A DNA stretch of 64,000 nt from Cheiracanthium punctorium (GCA_038373885.1 JAWZYV010012527.1:248001-312000), one strand, 5' to 3'; counted from the stretch's first letter, positions 43,767-55,810 are shown. Numbers and translations are program-made. The notes: generated from the sequence alone by a model not told the origin.

Positions 43767-44800
43767 CTTTTATTCTTCCTTTCCATTTATTTCCTCGACT
43801 GGAAGTAGGAGGGTTTCCTGATCTTTCTTTGCAATTAATTGCAAACGTGGGTCGATGATAATTGAAGTAACTTATATAATTTTTAGTATCTATCTTAACA
43901 CACCAAAAATTTTGCTTTTCGTTATTGGATATTGTTGAGAGAGCTTTAGGCGAGTAGGGTTGCTGTATTTCGCCTGGTAACCCTATTGGCGAGTCATCCA
44001 GCCATAAGAATCCCAGACTGTTAGGCTTATGTTTAAAATGATTCTTTTTTCCACTTTCACATTCTCTAGCCCAGTGCCCGATGAGTTCACACCTTTTACA
44101 AGTTATTCTTGATGCATCCTTAATTTTATGAGTCGGCTGGACCGAGTATTTTCCATAATTTTTATTTTTAGACGCAGGTTTTCTAGGAGCAGCCACGAAA
44201 GCACCCGAGTCTTCCGCTTGTCTGTCATCGTTACGCCTGGCATTTGATTCTGAGTATTTCTGGCTTCGGAAGCTCATCTCTTGATTCCATAGCACATCGG
44301 AAATTGTCGAAAGTAGTAGAGAGGCTATATATCAGCTTTACAGTCAGCAAGTCGTCGTCTATTTTAATATCCATTTCTGAAAGTTTGTCCACTATGTCGA
44401 AGAATTTTCTCAAATGGTCGTGAATTTTATTAGACGAGTCGGGTATCTTATATTGAATTAAAGATTTCATTTATGCAGCTTTACGAGCAGGTCCTTTAGA
44501 CTGATAGATTTCTCCCAGTTTTTTCCAGACATCTGATGAAGTATCACAATTTTTTATTTGTTTGAGTTCAGATGGCGATATAGATAGAATTATATCTGCT
44601 TTTGCTTTTTCGTCCATTTGGACCCGCGTATCGAAGTCTTCTTGCGATTTTTCGTCATTTTCCAAAACTTCAGGTTTAGGCTTTGAACCTGATCCATAAA
44701 TCCAGCCATCACTCTTTATTAAAAGTGCATTCATTTGCATTTTCCATGTTTCGTAATTATCTTTATTCAGCGTTTCAATTCGCCAAGTTCCAGTCGTCAT
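43738..44800 (-). pseudogene. Copia-type Gag, broken
   Basis: It derives from the Gag part of a Ty1/Copia LTR retrotransposon, the structural protein that packages the element RNA in the cytoplasm. The start at 44800 gives MTTGTWRIETLNKDNYETWK, the typical Copia Gag opening, then a DVWKKLGEIYQSKG block. An in-frame stop follows at about 44471-44473, after which the same frame resumes with KSLIQYKIPDSSNKIHDHLR and the DIVDKLSEMDIKIDDD block. A frameshift near 44231-44295 leads to a basic stretch and a CCHC zinc knuckle, CKRCELIGHWAREC (about 44058-44101). Protease, integrase and reverse transcriptase do not follow: the frame ends beside a purine tract at about 43754-43765. The copy is dead and internally deleted. 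Confidence 0.88.
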
Positions 44801-45174
44801 TTGAAGATGAATGATGCAGCCTTTAAAGGAACGTTAAATATCAGCAAATAAATAAAAATTAATCCATCTGGTGTCCATAACCTTTTAGAAATGTTAGCAG
44901 AGTCATGGCACAAACATAGTAAGCGTGGGATTTTAACATAACATTTTATTAGAACGGAAGAAACAGGCACATCACATAACAAGGTAACATCAAGAAGGAA
45001 AAAATTATAGATTTATTTGTGTTTGTGGGATTACAGCCGATTAGCTACGAGTGGGCTAGGCCGATGGGTGGGGTGCCCTCCGTGGAGGTCTTTCTAAGGG
45101 GTCTTAACCCGTATTTACACTAAGTGAAAAAAGTATAGAAGAAGTAAAAAGTATGCGTGCGCGAGCACAGTTAC

Positions 45175-45244
45175 AGTTAAGTAGATAAATGTTTATTGAG
45201 GGATACAGAATTCAGGAGGATAAGACATTGCACAATAAAAAAAA
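45175..45244 (+). repeat. Copia-like plus-strand segment, copy 1
   Basis: AAGTAGATAAATGTTTATTG, then AGGGATACAGAATTCAGGAG and GATAAGACATTG, recurs at 47266-47334. It is cut by the Helentron-like element starting at 45245. Confidence 0.65.
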
Positions 45245-45715
45245 TCTGATGTGTCCAACACATGACTTCCTTGCACGTCTATTAAATAAAAATGTTTTCT
45301 ACGCACTTCCTCTAAACTTATTTGTTTGAAAGAGATAAAATATCAATAATAGTAAGGTTTAGCGATTTCTAGCCAAATATTTCGATATCGCCAAGCTGAG
45401 TTCAATTTGAAAGATTTCCTTCTGACACTTTATTTGGCGATATTTCACCAAAAGCCGAGAAACTTGAGATAGTTTGCGAGATTTTGGGGATAGCCACAGT
45501 AGTCATTGACCACAGACTTTCAATGAATTGAATGCATCCATACACCTTAATGTATTTAAAGTCATTTGGCTCACCCTATAAATAAATTCTTAGTGTATTG
45601 CTGTCAAAAAAGATATTGAAAACAGTTAGATATTATAATATAGTTCTAAATACAAAAGTTCAAAATTCTACGGGTTAAAGTTTTAGAGTTATACAAAATA
45701 CGAAATAATTTTTGG

Positions 45716-45960
45716 CGCCAAATTTGGCGATATTTCGGCGAAACTCGTCAATGTCGACGACATTTAGCGAGATATTAAGCATGGACCAACACAGATTATC
45801 GCCAAATTTGGCGATATTTCACCAAAACTCGCCAAGAACGATGACAAATGGCGATACTTTGGGCATGGACGAAATGACTGACTATCGCCAAATTTGGCGA
45901 CATTTCGGCAAAACTCGCCAAAGTCCAGGACAGTCGGCGAGATTTTGGGCATGTACCAAA
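45716..45960 (+). repeat. 85-bp tandem repeat, three units
   Basis: Units start CGCCAAATTTGGCGA at 45716, 45800 and 45886 and each continue with AAAACTCGCCAA-like and GCGATATT/GCGAGATT blocks. A further diverged unit lies near 45384-45480. Each unit starts with a 15-bp palindrome. Confidence 0.7.
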
Positions 45961-46455
45961 CAATCACTGTCTGCAATTGTATTATATTGAAGATGTCCAT
46001 AGACATTAAAGTACTGAAATTCTTTTCGGTGGTCCTGTAAATAAACTCTCCAGTAGATTTTAACCAAAAATCGAGATGCACAACTAGATGTTACAACAAT
46101 CTTATATATGAAATTTCATAATAGTTTTTGAGATTTGAGAGTTAAATATGCACACACGTACACAAAAAAGTCGCCAAGCTTGGCGACTTTTGGCATAGTT
46201 CTTGAGGGAGGCACGTGACCGTGGTCGGACCATTACCTAACTTATGTGGTAGGACGGTATTGTGCTTGAAATGGATGAATGCCCCTAAAATTGCCATTGA
46301 CCGTAATGTATTGGAAATCTTTTGAGTGTTCCTGTAGCAGAACTGTAAATGATAAAGACACCTTTTTTAATGGAGAAATTCATTTTCTAACTCTTTTCAG
46401 CATATATCACTTCTGAGTCGTTTGAAATAGCCCAATACCTCTAAAAAACGCTTTG

Positions 46456-46975
46456 ATGAATTTCGGCCCATAGAGCGTAATGTATTTCGAATCTTTTAGG
46501 CGGTTCTGTAGATAAACTATCCAGTCGAATGGAACCGAAAGGGGAAGTGAACAACTAGATGTTACAACAATCCTAAATATAAAGTTTCAACATTCTACGC
46601 CTAATAGTTTTTGAGATATGCGAGTTTAATGAATTTCGGCCCATTGAGCGTAATGTACTTCGAATGTTTTGGGCGGTCCTATAGATAAACTATCCAGTCG
46701 AATGGAACCAAAAGGGGAAGTGCACAACTAGATGTTACAACTATCCAAAATATGAAGTTTCGAAATTCTACGCCTAATAGTTTTTGAGTTAGGCGAGTTT
46801 AATGAATTTCGGCCCATAGAGCGTAATGTATTTCGAATCTTTTGGGCGGTCCTGTACATAAACTATACATTCGATTGCAACCAAAAGGGGAGGTGCACAA
46901 CTAGATCATAGAACAATCCTAAATATCAAATCTCAACATTCTACGACCAATAGTTTTTGAGATATGCGAGTTACA
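46456..46975 (+). repeat. 173-bp tandem repeat, three units
   Basis: Units start ATGAATTTCGGCCCAT at 46456, 46629 and 46802, exactly 173 bp apart. Each contains GCGTAATGTATTTCGAATC, AACTAGATGTTACAACAATC-like and TAGTTTTTGAGATATGCGAG. Diverged units also lie at about 45527-45700 and 45960-46145. Confidence 0.75.
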
Positions 46976-47214
46976 TACATACGTACGTACGTACGTACAG
47001 ACGGCATGGAAAAACTGACCACAATAGACCGGCCGCTGGTCAAAATGAGTTGCAGACGCGTTTATATGATCGTGCATGCTAGCCTACGATGAGATGCATC
47101 AAAAAAATTCTTAAAATTAAATTTAGAGGTAGTCAAAATCGGTTTTTTAGTCGAAATTTGGCCCCCAAAATTTTTCGGGATCACATTACTTCCTTATACT
47201 ACGTACAAGGAAGT

Positions 47215-47433
47215 AAAAAATAAACAGTTCAATACTCAAGAATTTAATCTTACTTTTACGTAGCATTTAAGTAGATAAATGTTTATTGAGGGATACGGAA
47301 TTCAGGAGGATAAGACATTGTGCAATAAAAAAATAAACAATTCAATACTTAACAATTTATTCTTACTTTTACGTCGCATTTTTGGGACAATTTTCAATAA
47401 AGGGGGTGAGAGATAAAATGACATAGTCATTAA
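47215..47433 (+). repeat. Copia-like plus-strand segment, copy 2, with 3' boundary
   Basis: It contains a tandem pair of about 113-bp units (AAATAAACARTTCAATACT, TTACTTTTACGTMGCATTT). It ends TTCAATAAAGGGGG then TGAGAGATAAAATGACATAG, the same purine-tract and TG junction as the minus-strand Copia at 43754. It is cut at 47433 by the Helitron-like element. Confidence 0.55.
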
Positions 47434-47455
47434 TCTCTACTTATTATAAAAGAAG

Positions 47456-47489
<34 letters not shown>

Positions 47490-49718
47490 CTGTCTGCAGC
47501 TTTACGGACAAACGGCTACACCTAGAAACACCAAATTTGGTATTCGGGAAGATGTAAATATGTAGTTGTGCACCTCGAAGCGATTTTTTCAAAATTCGAC
47601 CTAGATTTTTTTTTATTTTATGTTTTATGCGATTTTTGGCATTTTTTCTCACCTAATTCGTAATAACGGCGGAAATTACGCTCGCAGCAAAACGGCATTT
47701 GTATCATCGGATAGAGGAGAAAATTTTCTTTTAAAAACAGTTTGTTCTGAATACTTAACCTGATTTACCGATTTTTAGGAATTTTTTTACTAAACATCTG
47801 CTTCGCGATTTTTTTTCGTAAAATAATTTTAAAACTGTCGCATCTTGAATTCTATCCGTCATAACTTTTAGATATTTTGACAAATCGTGAAACATTCTTT
47901 TCTCCCTCTTTTAAAATAAAAACGAAAAAATTATGTAAATTAGATGATTTTTTACGAATTTTAATGCAGCCTAATGTTTAGAATTTAATAGCATCAACGC
48001 GATCTTACGCCATTCATTACATTGCGATCATGGCACGAGAATTTATGTTCGGCTGTTGCCACAGAAAGGATTAGAAAAAAGGGTTTTTTCAACCAATCGA
48101 GTTTTTAAATGGGATATCAGAATTTCAATTCGCAAGTGAGGATCTATGACGTCAAATGCTTTAAGATACCCAAAAATTACGCCATAATTTTAACTCATTT
48201 ATTCCAGCTCTATTTTCAACACAGGGAGACGATATTTTGATTAAAATTTACTGTAGAAATAAACTAAGAAATTCAGGATTATTATTATTAGAAGTGGTAT
48301 TTTAATCCGGTGCTTATTTAAAAATTGAAATGTTTTCACGGCGCTGAAAATGTTCATTTTAAAAGTTACAAAGTTCGTTTCAAAGCGCGATATATTAAAA
48401 TTTTTCTATTTATTATTTTTATTTTTGGCATTTAATTTAGCGCAGGTGTTGCCTAACATACGCATGCAGGTTGCGAGTATAGTTTTATTTTAACGTTGAA
48501 TTACGTTCCTCCATAAAGGTCACTCAAAGTTTTAATGATACCGTTTGAAAACAATTATGCGAAATATCGAAAGTAACTCCGAAATTAATCTACCGGGGTA
48601 TCCTTTACGGCAGTCAAACAGTGACGTCATAAATTAAAAAAAAAATGTGAAATTTGTAAACTCTGCAACTCTAACGCCCTGTCACAATTAAAATGGGAAT
48701 AAGTAGCTCCTCGAGATTACACAGTTTGATGTTTTTCAGGAGACAGGACTATGGAGGATATAAAAGATATCGCTATTGGATATTTAAAATGGCACCCCTT
48801 GGATATTTTCTCCCCACAGTAAGATGAAATGGTTTACGGCGCTAAATACGCCAATCTTATAAAACTATGTATAAATTAAATATATATGGAGAGTTTCCTT
48901 AATGGCAACCATTATGTGAAATGATTATTATTTATGCTAATGCGTAAATTGCAAAGAATCGCCACAGAATCAAAAGATCCCATTGAGGCCAAATAATCTA
49001 AGCTGTTTCTTTTAAGGGAGCCTTGAAGAGGGAGAAGCGAGTATAGATAGTATTAATGTACGTAATAGGTAGTATTATTAGATTTGTAAAGATAGTATGA
49101 ATAAATCGCAATGTACCACGTTAATAAATATTTCATGAAATTAAAAGTGTTTATCCTTTTTCAACGGTTGTCTTACAACCAACTAAACGATAAGTAATTC
49201 TAATTTGCGTTAATATATCCCGCAGTCATTTCAACAGAGGGGATTACTTGAACTTTTTTAAAAATGAAATTCTGTTTTGTCACATGCAGATATGATTTTA
49301 GTAGTAAAATATTCCCTTCTTCCCGTATGAAGAGCCGGTGCGCAGCTATTTTAAAAACATCTCTTGAAAATAGCATAAATGAATTCAGAAGACCTCAAAA
49401 CGTGTCAATACACCAAAATCTCGAAGTCGAATTTTTTTCATGATTGCAATACTTTCCTTATATGGTACATTTTCGGAAAGAAATAAATGGTGCTCCATTT
49501 CATGTAGTGTCTTAGGTATTTAATGCTACAACTTGAGCCTAAAAAACAGTATGATGTAGAAATAAGACATTTTGAAAGCCAGGAGTTCTCTGCAAACCAT
49601 TAAGCTTTCCACTTTTTTGATAGTGAATGACACTGACGTAGTTTTTTGAGTCATTATACTGCAATGATCAGGTTAGTACTCATGACACAAACTTTACATT
49701 AAGAGTCAAATAATTTTG

Positions 49719-49762
<44 letters not shown>

Positions 49763-49842
49763 CCACATCACAAATAATTTCGAATTCCACATGTAAGGAA
49801 AATTTTCGTTTCCTACCGTGCGAAGAACGGGCACGCAGCTAG
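47434..49842 (+). mobile_element. Helitron-like non-autonomous element (2.4 kb)
   Basis: The 5' end reads TCTCTACTTATTATAAAAG, directly preceded by A. The 3' end has the hairpin CGTGC-gaagaacgg-GCACG followed by CAGCTAG and then T. Helitrons start with TC, end with CTRR behind a short hairpin, and insert between A and T; all four hold here. A (TG)n run lies at 47459-47490. The interior lacks Rep/helicase coding. A 3' end fragment of the Helentron-like family sits inside (49350-49481). Joining the flanks gives sequence alignable to the Copia LTR start at 43733, which supports the ends. Confidence 0.6.
49350..49481 (+). mobile_element. 3' end fragment of Helentron-like family 1
   Basis: GAATTCAGAAGACCTCAAAA, then CGTGTCAATACACCAAAATC, and the terminal hairpin ACTTTCCTTATATGG then TACATTTTCGGAAAG match the minus strand of 57607-57730. 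The 5' part and tandem core are missing. Confidence 0.7.
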
Positions 49843-51197
49843 TAAATCATAAAATATTTCTTCTATAACAATGGAAAAAATATTGTACTAAAACGGATGA
49901 AATTTGAGAGTTATTTTCAACTCTTGAAAACAAAAAGTAAATAGTGCAATAAGTATAATTAATAAAATAGATAAAAGGGCTTACTTTTTCCCCCTTTTAT
50001 CAAAACAACTCCACAGCCACTGGTATCACTGGGGACTGAATCAGTATTTAGCGGTAGAGTCTGTGTGTACGTCCGAAACAAAGTTCATTGGAAGGATTGG
50101 AAATTGCAAATCTATGTGTTCACTACTAAAAAAAAAAAAAAAAAAAAAAAAAACCTCGGACACTAGACATTAGCAGGGCTTGACTGTCAAGAAACATTTG
50201 ACGGTCAAAAACTGAAGCGGCCGACTTTGATTTTCAAAAGGTCTTTCCAATAAGTAAGAAGAAGCATCATTTTTAATTTAAACAAAACATTCTCCCTTTC
50301 AAAGTGCAACTATAATGGATGTCTTCTCCTTAACGAATTCCTGACAAAAAACCCCAAATGATCAGTACATTGTAGTTTTTTCTCCAGACTAATACTTTAT
50401 CTTTATTTAAAATTTACGGATTTGACAAGAAAATTACGAAAACTACTTACCTGTACTCATACACAAAGCAAGTTAGTATTTCACTGCAAGATACAGATAT
50501 TCGGCTGGTAAAATTCATTTAACTTAACCAAACTTGATGCACAGACATCATTTATTTAGCTTAGCTCTTTGTAATCCATTCTTTGCAGCTCATTCAATAA
50601 TCCCTCCAACCCTCTTGGACATCTCCCGTTTTCTTCGTCGGATATTTTCCCCCCAACCAGGTAGCGAAAGATAATCAACAGACTTGAAATATAAAACATC
50701 ATGTGACATACAAAAATTTTTAAAGCTCCATTCTCTCACAAAGTCAACATGCTTGCTGGAAAAACTGGTCCTAGTCTATTTAAGTGAACACAGATGTGAC
50801 TAATATTTGAGTTAACAGGAGATAAAAAGGGCCGCGTTCGGCATTTAAATCACTCCAATTTTTCACAGAATCTTAATGGTCATTTAGTGATGACATGTTC
50901 TTAAGTTTTGTTTGTAGGTCCAGAAAAACGATCATTTTATGCCTTGTTAAAAAAGCCGCTTTTCTTGCGAGGCTTGAAATACATTACAAGAAACTCATTG
51001 CACTGCACATTTTCTATTTTCTGTAACCTCTCTTCCCGCGGCACTTTCTTTAATGTTAGCGACCTGTTAAATTTACAGCATTCTGAGTTCAATGTTCGTG
51101 TTTTTCCTTGACTTGGACAGAAAATTTTAAATTTTTAAGAGTCCAGTACGTTATTTTTATTTATTTTTTATTTTATCTTTTATTTTTATTTTATTAT
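49705..51197. other. No gene; long T and A runs
   Basis: A T run of about 40 lies at 49719-49758 (inside the Helitron-like element) and an A run of about 27 at 50127-50153. The rest to 51197 shows no element or credible exon. The 67-codon frame at 50908 is unconvincing. Confidence 0.4.
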
Positions 51198-52205
51198 TAC
51201 CCTCCGCTAAAGAGGGTAATAGTTTTTGGCAGACGAAAAAAGTCGTGGATGATAATTGATAGTAAATAAAATCTTACAGATCTCACGGAAATTTGAAACA
51301 CACCAAGATCCGACACATGATTGGAATAATGGATACTTGAAAAATTTCAAAGTAACTTTCAAAGAGTCTATTGTGGTCAGTTTTTCCATGCCGTCTGTAC
51401 GTACGTACGTATGTATGTAACTCGCATATCTCAAAAACTATTGGTCGTAGAATGTTGAGATTTGATATTTAGGATTGTTCTATGATCTAGTTGTGCACCT
51501 CCCCTTTTGGTCGCAATCGAGTGTATAGTTTATGTACAGGACCGCCCAAAACATTCGAAATACATTACGCTCAATGGGCCGAAATTCATTAAACTCGCAT
51601 ATCTCAAAAACTATTAGGCGTAGAATGTTGAAACTTTATATTTAGGATTGTTGTAACATCTAGTTGTGCACCTCCCGTTTCGGTTCCATTCGACTGGATA
51701 GTTTATCAACAGAATGGCCTAACAGATTCGAAATACATTAAGCTCTATGGGCCGACATTCATCAAAGCGTTTTTTAGAGGTTTTGGGCTATTTCAAACGA
51801 CGCAGGAGTGATATATGCTGTAAAGAGTTAGAAAATGAATTTCTCCATTAAAAAAGTGTCTTTATCATTTACAGTTCTGCTACAGGAACACTCAAAAGAT
51901 TTCCAATACATTACGGTCAATGGCAATTTTAGGGGCATTCATCCATTTCAAGCACAATACCGTCCTACCACATAAGTTAGGTAATGGTCCGACCACGGTC
52001 ACGTGCCTCCCTCAAGAACTATGCCAAAAGTCGCCAAGCTTGGCGACTTTTGGTGTACGTGTGTGCATATTTAACTCTCAAATCTGAAAAACTGGAAGAA
52101 CGGTTGGTTTCTCCCCGTTTGATTTACATGCAAATACATCCTGTACATGGCTGCCAATACAAATTAAAAGGTTCTGTCAAAAAACCTCTTTAGCGGAGGG
52201 GAAAC
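51198..52205 (-). mobile_element. Helentron-like non-autonomous element, copy 3
   Basis: It is an inverted relative of 45245-47214, sharing the CGTA microsatellite (about 51393-51419), 173-bp-type units (two here, the second with a deletion), and the CGCCAAGCTTGGCGA palindrome near 52033. Its ends differ: a 3' hairpin TTACCCTCCGCT..AAAGAGGGTAA at 51198-51220, with CCTCCGCTAAAGAGG repeated inverted near 52182-52200. The same architecture with a different end sequence suggests a separate subfamily. Confidence 0.6.
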
Positions 52206-52389
52206 TAATTTCAGCTGAAGGCTGAATATTTTCATTAGTCTAAAGAAAGGGCTGCTTTATTTTTTTTTGGGGGGGGGAGGGGGTAAATATTTTTAGAAAA
52301 GTAATGTGGAAAAGACATTTAATAATTTGAGGAGCTGGAACGACTTTTAGCGTGATTTCATTAACCAAAAGCTCGGCATAAGCGGGGGA

Positions 52390-52687
52390 CAGGTGTCGAT
52401 ACAAACAAAAATTGGGTCCGTTTTGTGGCCCTTTCACAAAATTGCAATCGATTTAAACGGAACCCCTTCACAAAAATACAGTCGATTAAAACTGCCCTTT
52501 ATTGGCATTTTACTCTACATTTTAATGTGTTTTATCAATTAACAAAAAAAGTGACTTTTATTGAAATTTGGTTTGAAAATTCACAAAAATAAGTGCTGAA
52601 ATTCACAAAATTAAGCATTGAAATTCACAAAAATGTGCAGTTTTTACAAAAATGGGACCCTGGAAAATATTCCTGGATCGACCCCTG
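52390..52687. mobile_element. Possible hAT-type MITE
   Basis: Left CAGGTGTCGATACAAA and right complement CAGGGGTCGATCCAGG are similar inverted ends around 298 bp rich in AAATTCACAAAA words. No 8-bp duplication is visible, so confidence is low. Confidence 0.4.
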
Positions 52688-54780
52688 ATACATTATGTAA
52701 GTTTTTGAGTTGACGTTTTCACGAAAATAAAGGGGGGGGGGGCATGTAAGTTAGGTGAATGTACATATATTATGTACTATAGAAAACTAATATTCTGATA
52801 TATATTCTTAGCTAGACTTTTAAACGAATTTTTTGAAATGCTAGAAAATAGAATTATATGCACATCAGCAGATCGTTATAAACAATAGCTGTGAACGTTC
52901 CCCTTCTGTGCCGAACGTTGCTTCTCCCTATGGTCTCGGGAGCAACGCTGTTAGTAGGAAGTAATGAGGTAGGAAGTGATAGGAAGGTTAGTAGGAAGTA
53001 GGTTAGTAGGAAGTGATTTGTTGCTATATTTTTCTAATGCATGAAAATCTAAAAGGGTTAAAGGTATCGAAATACTGACTTAGATAGTACTGCGACTAGA
53101 GTTTACGTCTCTCACGACGAACCAACTAGAATGGTCCTCTTCCATGGAACCATAATTCATTTTGGAGCCCCCTACCAAGTCTGGGGCACGTGCCCCTAGT
53201 TGACCCTGGCAGCAGATATAAATCATAAAATCGCAAACCGTTTTTTGTTCTCTTAAACTGTGTTGCATTTGAATTCGCAATTCGTTGTCTGTCAAGTCCA
53301 AGTAAGTTGGGCACGATCATAAAAGTGTATTGTCTCTCTGCTACTGACCTTCAAACACCAAAATTAGGTTCACTAAAATGTAAATGAGAAACTCGCCCCA
53401 ACCTGCTACAGGGCGGCAACTAAAGGGGGGCGGGTAATCGAGGACAAGCACCGGGAGACATTCTAAAAAAAAAAGGAATGCCAAAATCAGTTATAGTTTC
53501 TTGGGATGGGGCGATTCTCCATGCGAGGGGGCACACGACACTAATTATGGTTTGCCCCGGGTGACATAAACTCTAATTGCGGTATTGCCTGTGAAAATTA
53601 CCTCCTTTTGCCCACTATTTGCAGCAACAGGTCTTTTTTTCTAACACTAAACAATTGATTTCAGACAAGTTTAAAATCGCTGCCCCTTGATTTTTGCGTT
53701 CCTGAGAAATTAACTAGCTTGGCCATTTGGTAGAATTTGCCATCGTTCCTGTTGGGTTGAAAAGCTTCTGTGACTCTATTCTTTTGTTAATTTTTGCAGG
53801 ATATTTTTTTTTAAGAATCTGATAGTATATTTGGGTTATAAATACATGATCTGTGTTCAAAATCATAACTTTGCCCCTGACTTTTTAGACTAGGGGGGCA
53901 ATTTTTACAACTGCAGGGGCAATTGCCCCCCCTTGCCCCCCCCAGATTACGCCTATGCAAGTAGTCTGTTCAACGAAGGAGACATTTCTCAAAAGCCTGA
54001 GCCTGCCCGAGCCCGTACGTAATCGTGAATGACAGAGCCCGGACCCGGGCTCGTACCGAGCCAGCCTCATCTCTACCCTACATACAGGAAAAACATCCCA
54101 CTTGGTGAAATAGCTCTGATTTTTGAGATTCAAGCCTCAGGCCAATCCTTTTACGGAAAACGATAATGTTGGGTCTTTTACTAGGACACGCCATTGGTCT
54201 GGTAAAGAAGTTCCAATGGCATCTTCTTTCGTAGAAAAGACACGGGTCCGAGATTTTGCGGGAAGAGGCTGTAACAAGAATAATCCTCCTCGCCCTCTCT
54301 TCCCTACTCCAGCTCTATCTCTTTCAGATAATCTGCAGAGCCAAGAGGTAATTGCCCACTTAAAAAGATGCTCGTTCAATCGCTTTTCCTTTTTATAAAC
54401 CTTCGTTTACTGAGCGTCGCGTTCCGTTTCTGTTTGCCGGTGGAATGGCATCGTGTTCTGGTCTTGCGGGCAATCGTTTTTAAACGGATTTGTGTTTATT
54501 ACCTTGGGACGCTTTGCTCTTTCTTTAGTTCATTTTCCTTTTCGGGTTATTCCCACTTTCAACAAAATGGGCACTTTATTTGGTAACATTTCCCAAACAA
54601 GGTGGAACGGGGTTTATTATTTCGTTGCCTGTCTGCCCGTCCGTGCTCTATCAAGGCCCCGGTTCCCTAATGGGCCCATAAGGCGCTGGCCTACACCCAA
54701 TAAAAAATCTGGGGCTAGAGGCGAGAGCCAGATACCCCACTAGCCTAAATCGGATTTAGCAACGCCTTGAATACTTCTAA
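52688..54780. other. No gene; scattered transposon-like ends
   Basis: AGTAGGAAGT words cluster at 52950-53015. A possible hAT terminus with C-rich tract (GATTACGCCTATG) ends near 53957. Around 54596-54770 there is a SINE-like stretch with CACCCAATAAAAAATC, echoed at 60390-60408. Nothing is firm. Confidence 0.35.
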
Positions 54781-55080
54781 CTTGGACCGTGGTAGCCCAG
54801 TGGTTAAGGCGTTGGACTCGTAACCGGAAAGTTGCGGTTCGATACCGGCGTACCACTCAAGACCACCGTGTACATGCGGTGTACGTGCACGTTCAATCCG
54901 TGGTTCCGAAAGTCCTCTCGGCGGTCGCTAGCCGTTTCCGAGGGGTGCCAATATTCAGAAGTCCCCCACCTTCTGATGAGGTTCAAATTGTGGCGGGAAA
55001 TTCCGGGAAGGGCGTATAGGTAGCTCTAAGCGACCCATTCAGTGACGCGAGCTGTCCTCTCCTGGTAAATAAATAAATAA
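54781..55080 (+). mobile_element. tRNA-derived SINE with 10-bp target duplication
   Basis: The head reads GTGGTAGCCCAGTGGTTAAG (A-box region), ACTCGTAA in the anticodon loop position (CGT, threonine-like), and GCGGTTCGATACCGGCG (B-box). The anticodon stem has mismatches, so it is a SINE head and not a functional tRNA gene. A 200-bp body follows, then a (TAAA)n tail at 55062-55080. Perfect duplication ATACTTCTAA lies at 54771-54780 and 55081-55090. This is the most complete SINE in the window. Confidence 0.85.
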
Positions 55081-55099
55081 ATACTTCTAAGTTCTACAA

Positions 55100-55330
55100 G
55101 GTGAAGGCACCTCGTTTCTAAGCGTGACACGATGGCAGAAAGACAATATATAACTTCATTAACAAGCTTCTGAAAAACCAGATGCATGTTTTTAAGGATT
55201 TAAAATAAGGTTCTCCCTCGAAAACAACGTCTATATCCTAGTTCTTCAACAGGAGCACCCGAAAGAATTCCAATACAGAAAGGGTCTGTCGCAAAGGAGA
55301 GCCATTTCATCCACGGTAAACGCACTTCAG
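55100..55330 (-). repeat. Diverged Helentron-core-like sequence
   Basis: TTCAACAGGAGCACCCGAAA, then GAATTCCAATACAG, matches the minus strand of 46300-46330 (GCTACAGGAACACTCAAAAG, then ATTTCCAATACATT). No ends were found. Confidence 0.4.
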
Positions 55331-55383
55331 TATATAATAGACGTTCATAGCAGTTTACTTTTCGTTCAAAAGAAAGCAATAAT

Positions 55384-55731
55384 CAGGAACGGACTGGCTT
55401 CTTTGGGGGGCCCTCTGCTAGATATTGAAAAGGGGGCCCTTACTGGGGAATTTCCAGGGAATAGAACATGAGACTATGTAATATTTCAAAATTGGGCTTA
55501 CGTGATGAAGAACCGCAATTCACTATTTTAAAGCGTTTGGGGGTTTACTCTTCGGGGGCCCACTCGAGCCGCGGGGTTTCTGGGGCCCTCCGCTACGCCC
55601 CTGCGTAAAGGCGTAAGATTACGGGGATATAAATAATCAAATTAGTCTAATTATAAAATAGTATATCCATTTTGAGTTTCTAGGGGCCCCTTTGGCTAGG
55701 GACCCTCGGCAATCGCCGACCATCCGGCCTG
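55384..55731. mobile_element. hAT-type element with 8-bp target duplication
   Basis: This 348-bp element has left end CAGGAACGGACTGGC and right complement CAGGCCGGATGGTC. Flanks GCAATAAT (55376-55383) and GCAATAAC (55732-55739) match at 7 of 8. The interior has GGGGGCCC runs and an AT-rich centre. Non-coding. Confidence 0.75.
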
Positions 55732-55810
55732 GCAATAACATTTAAAGTTCTTTATTTCCAATACGTAAAGAACGGTAGAGCGTTAGCACCTTTTTAGGAT
55801 ACCCTATATA

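Larger units (their letters stand above)
45245..47214 (+). mobile_element. Helentron-like non-autonomous element, copy 2 (1.97 kb)
   Basis: It begins TCTGATGTGTCCAACACATG (a hairpin) followed by ACTTCCTTGCAC. It ends with the 3' hairpin ACTTCCTTATACTACG then TACAAGGAAGT (47188-47214), so ACTTCCTTG recurs inverted at both ends. The interior holds 85-bp units with CGCCAAATTTGGCGA (45716-45960), 173-bp units with GAATTTCGGCCCAT (46456-46975), a CGTA microsatellite (about 46975-46998), and a CGCCAAGCTTGGCGA palindrome near 46174. Left and right flanks rejoin as the uninterrupted sequence at 47320-47345, which marks both ends. Non-coding. The class is inferred from structure. Confidence 0.65.

Noticed and set aside
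45716..46975. CRISPR-like array
   Set aside because: These are direct tandem repeats without unique spacers of uniform size, in eukaryotic DNA, inside a transposon.
50908..51111. 67-codon frame near 50.9 kb as a host exon
   Set aside because: No splice signals or recognised domain, and the composition is like the surrounding sequence.
53885..53960. Complete hAT MITE ending at GATTACGCCTATG
   Set aside because: Only one terminus is visible; no matching left end or 8-bp duplication was found.
54786..54860. Functional tRNA-Thr gene
   Set aside because: The anticodon stem is mismatched, and the sequence continues into a SINE body with tail and target duplication.
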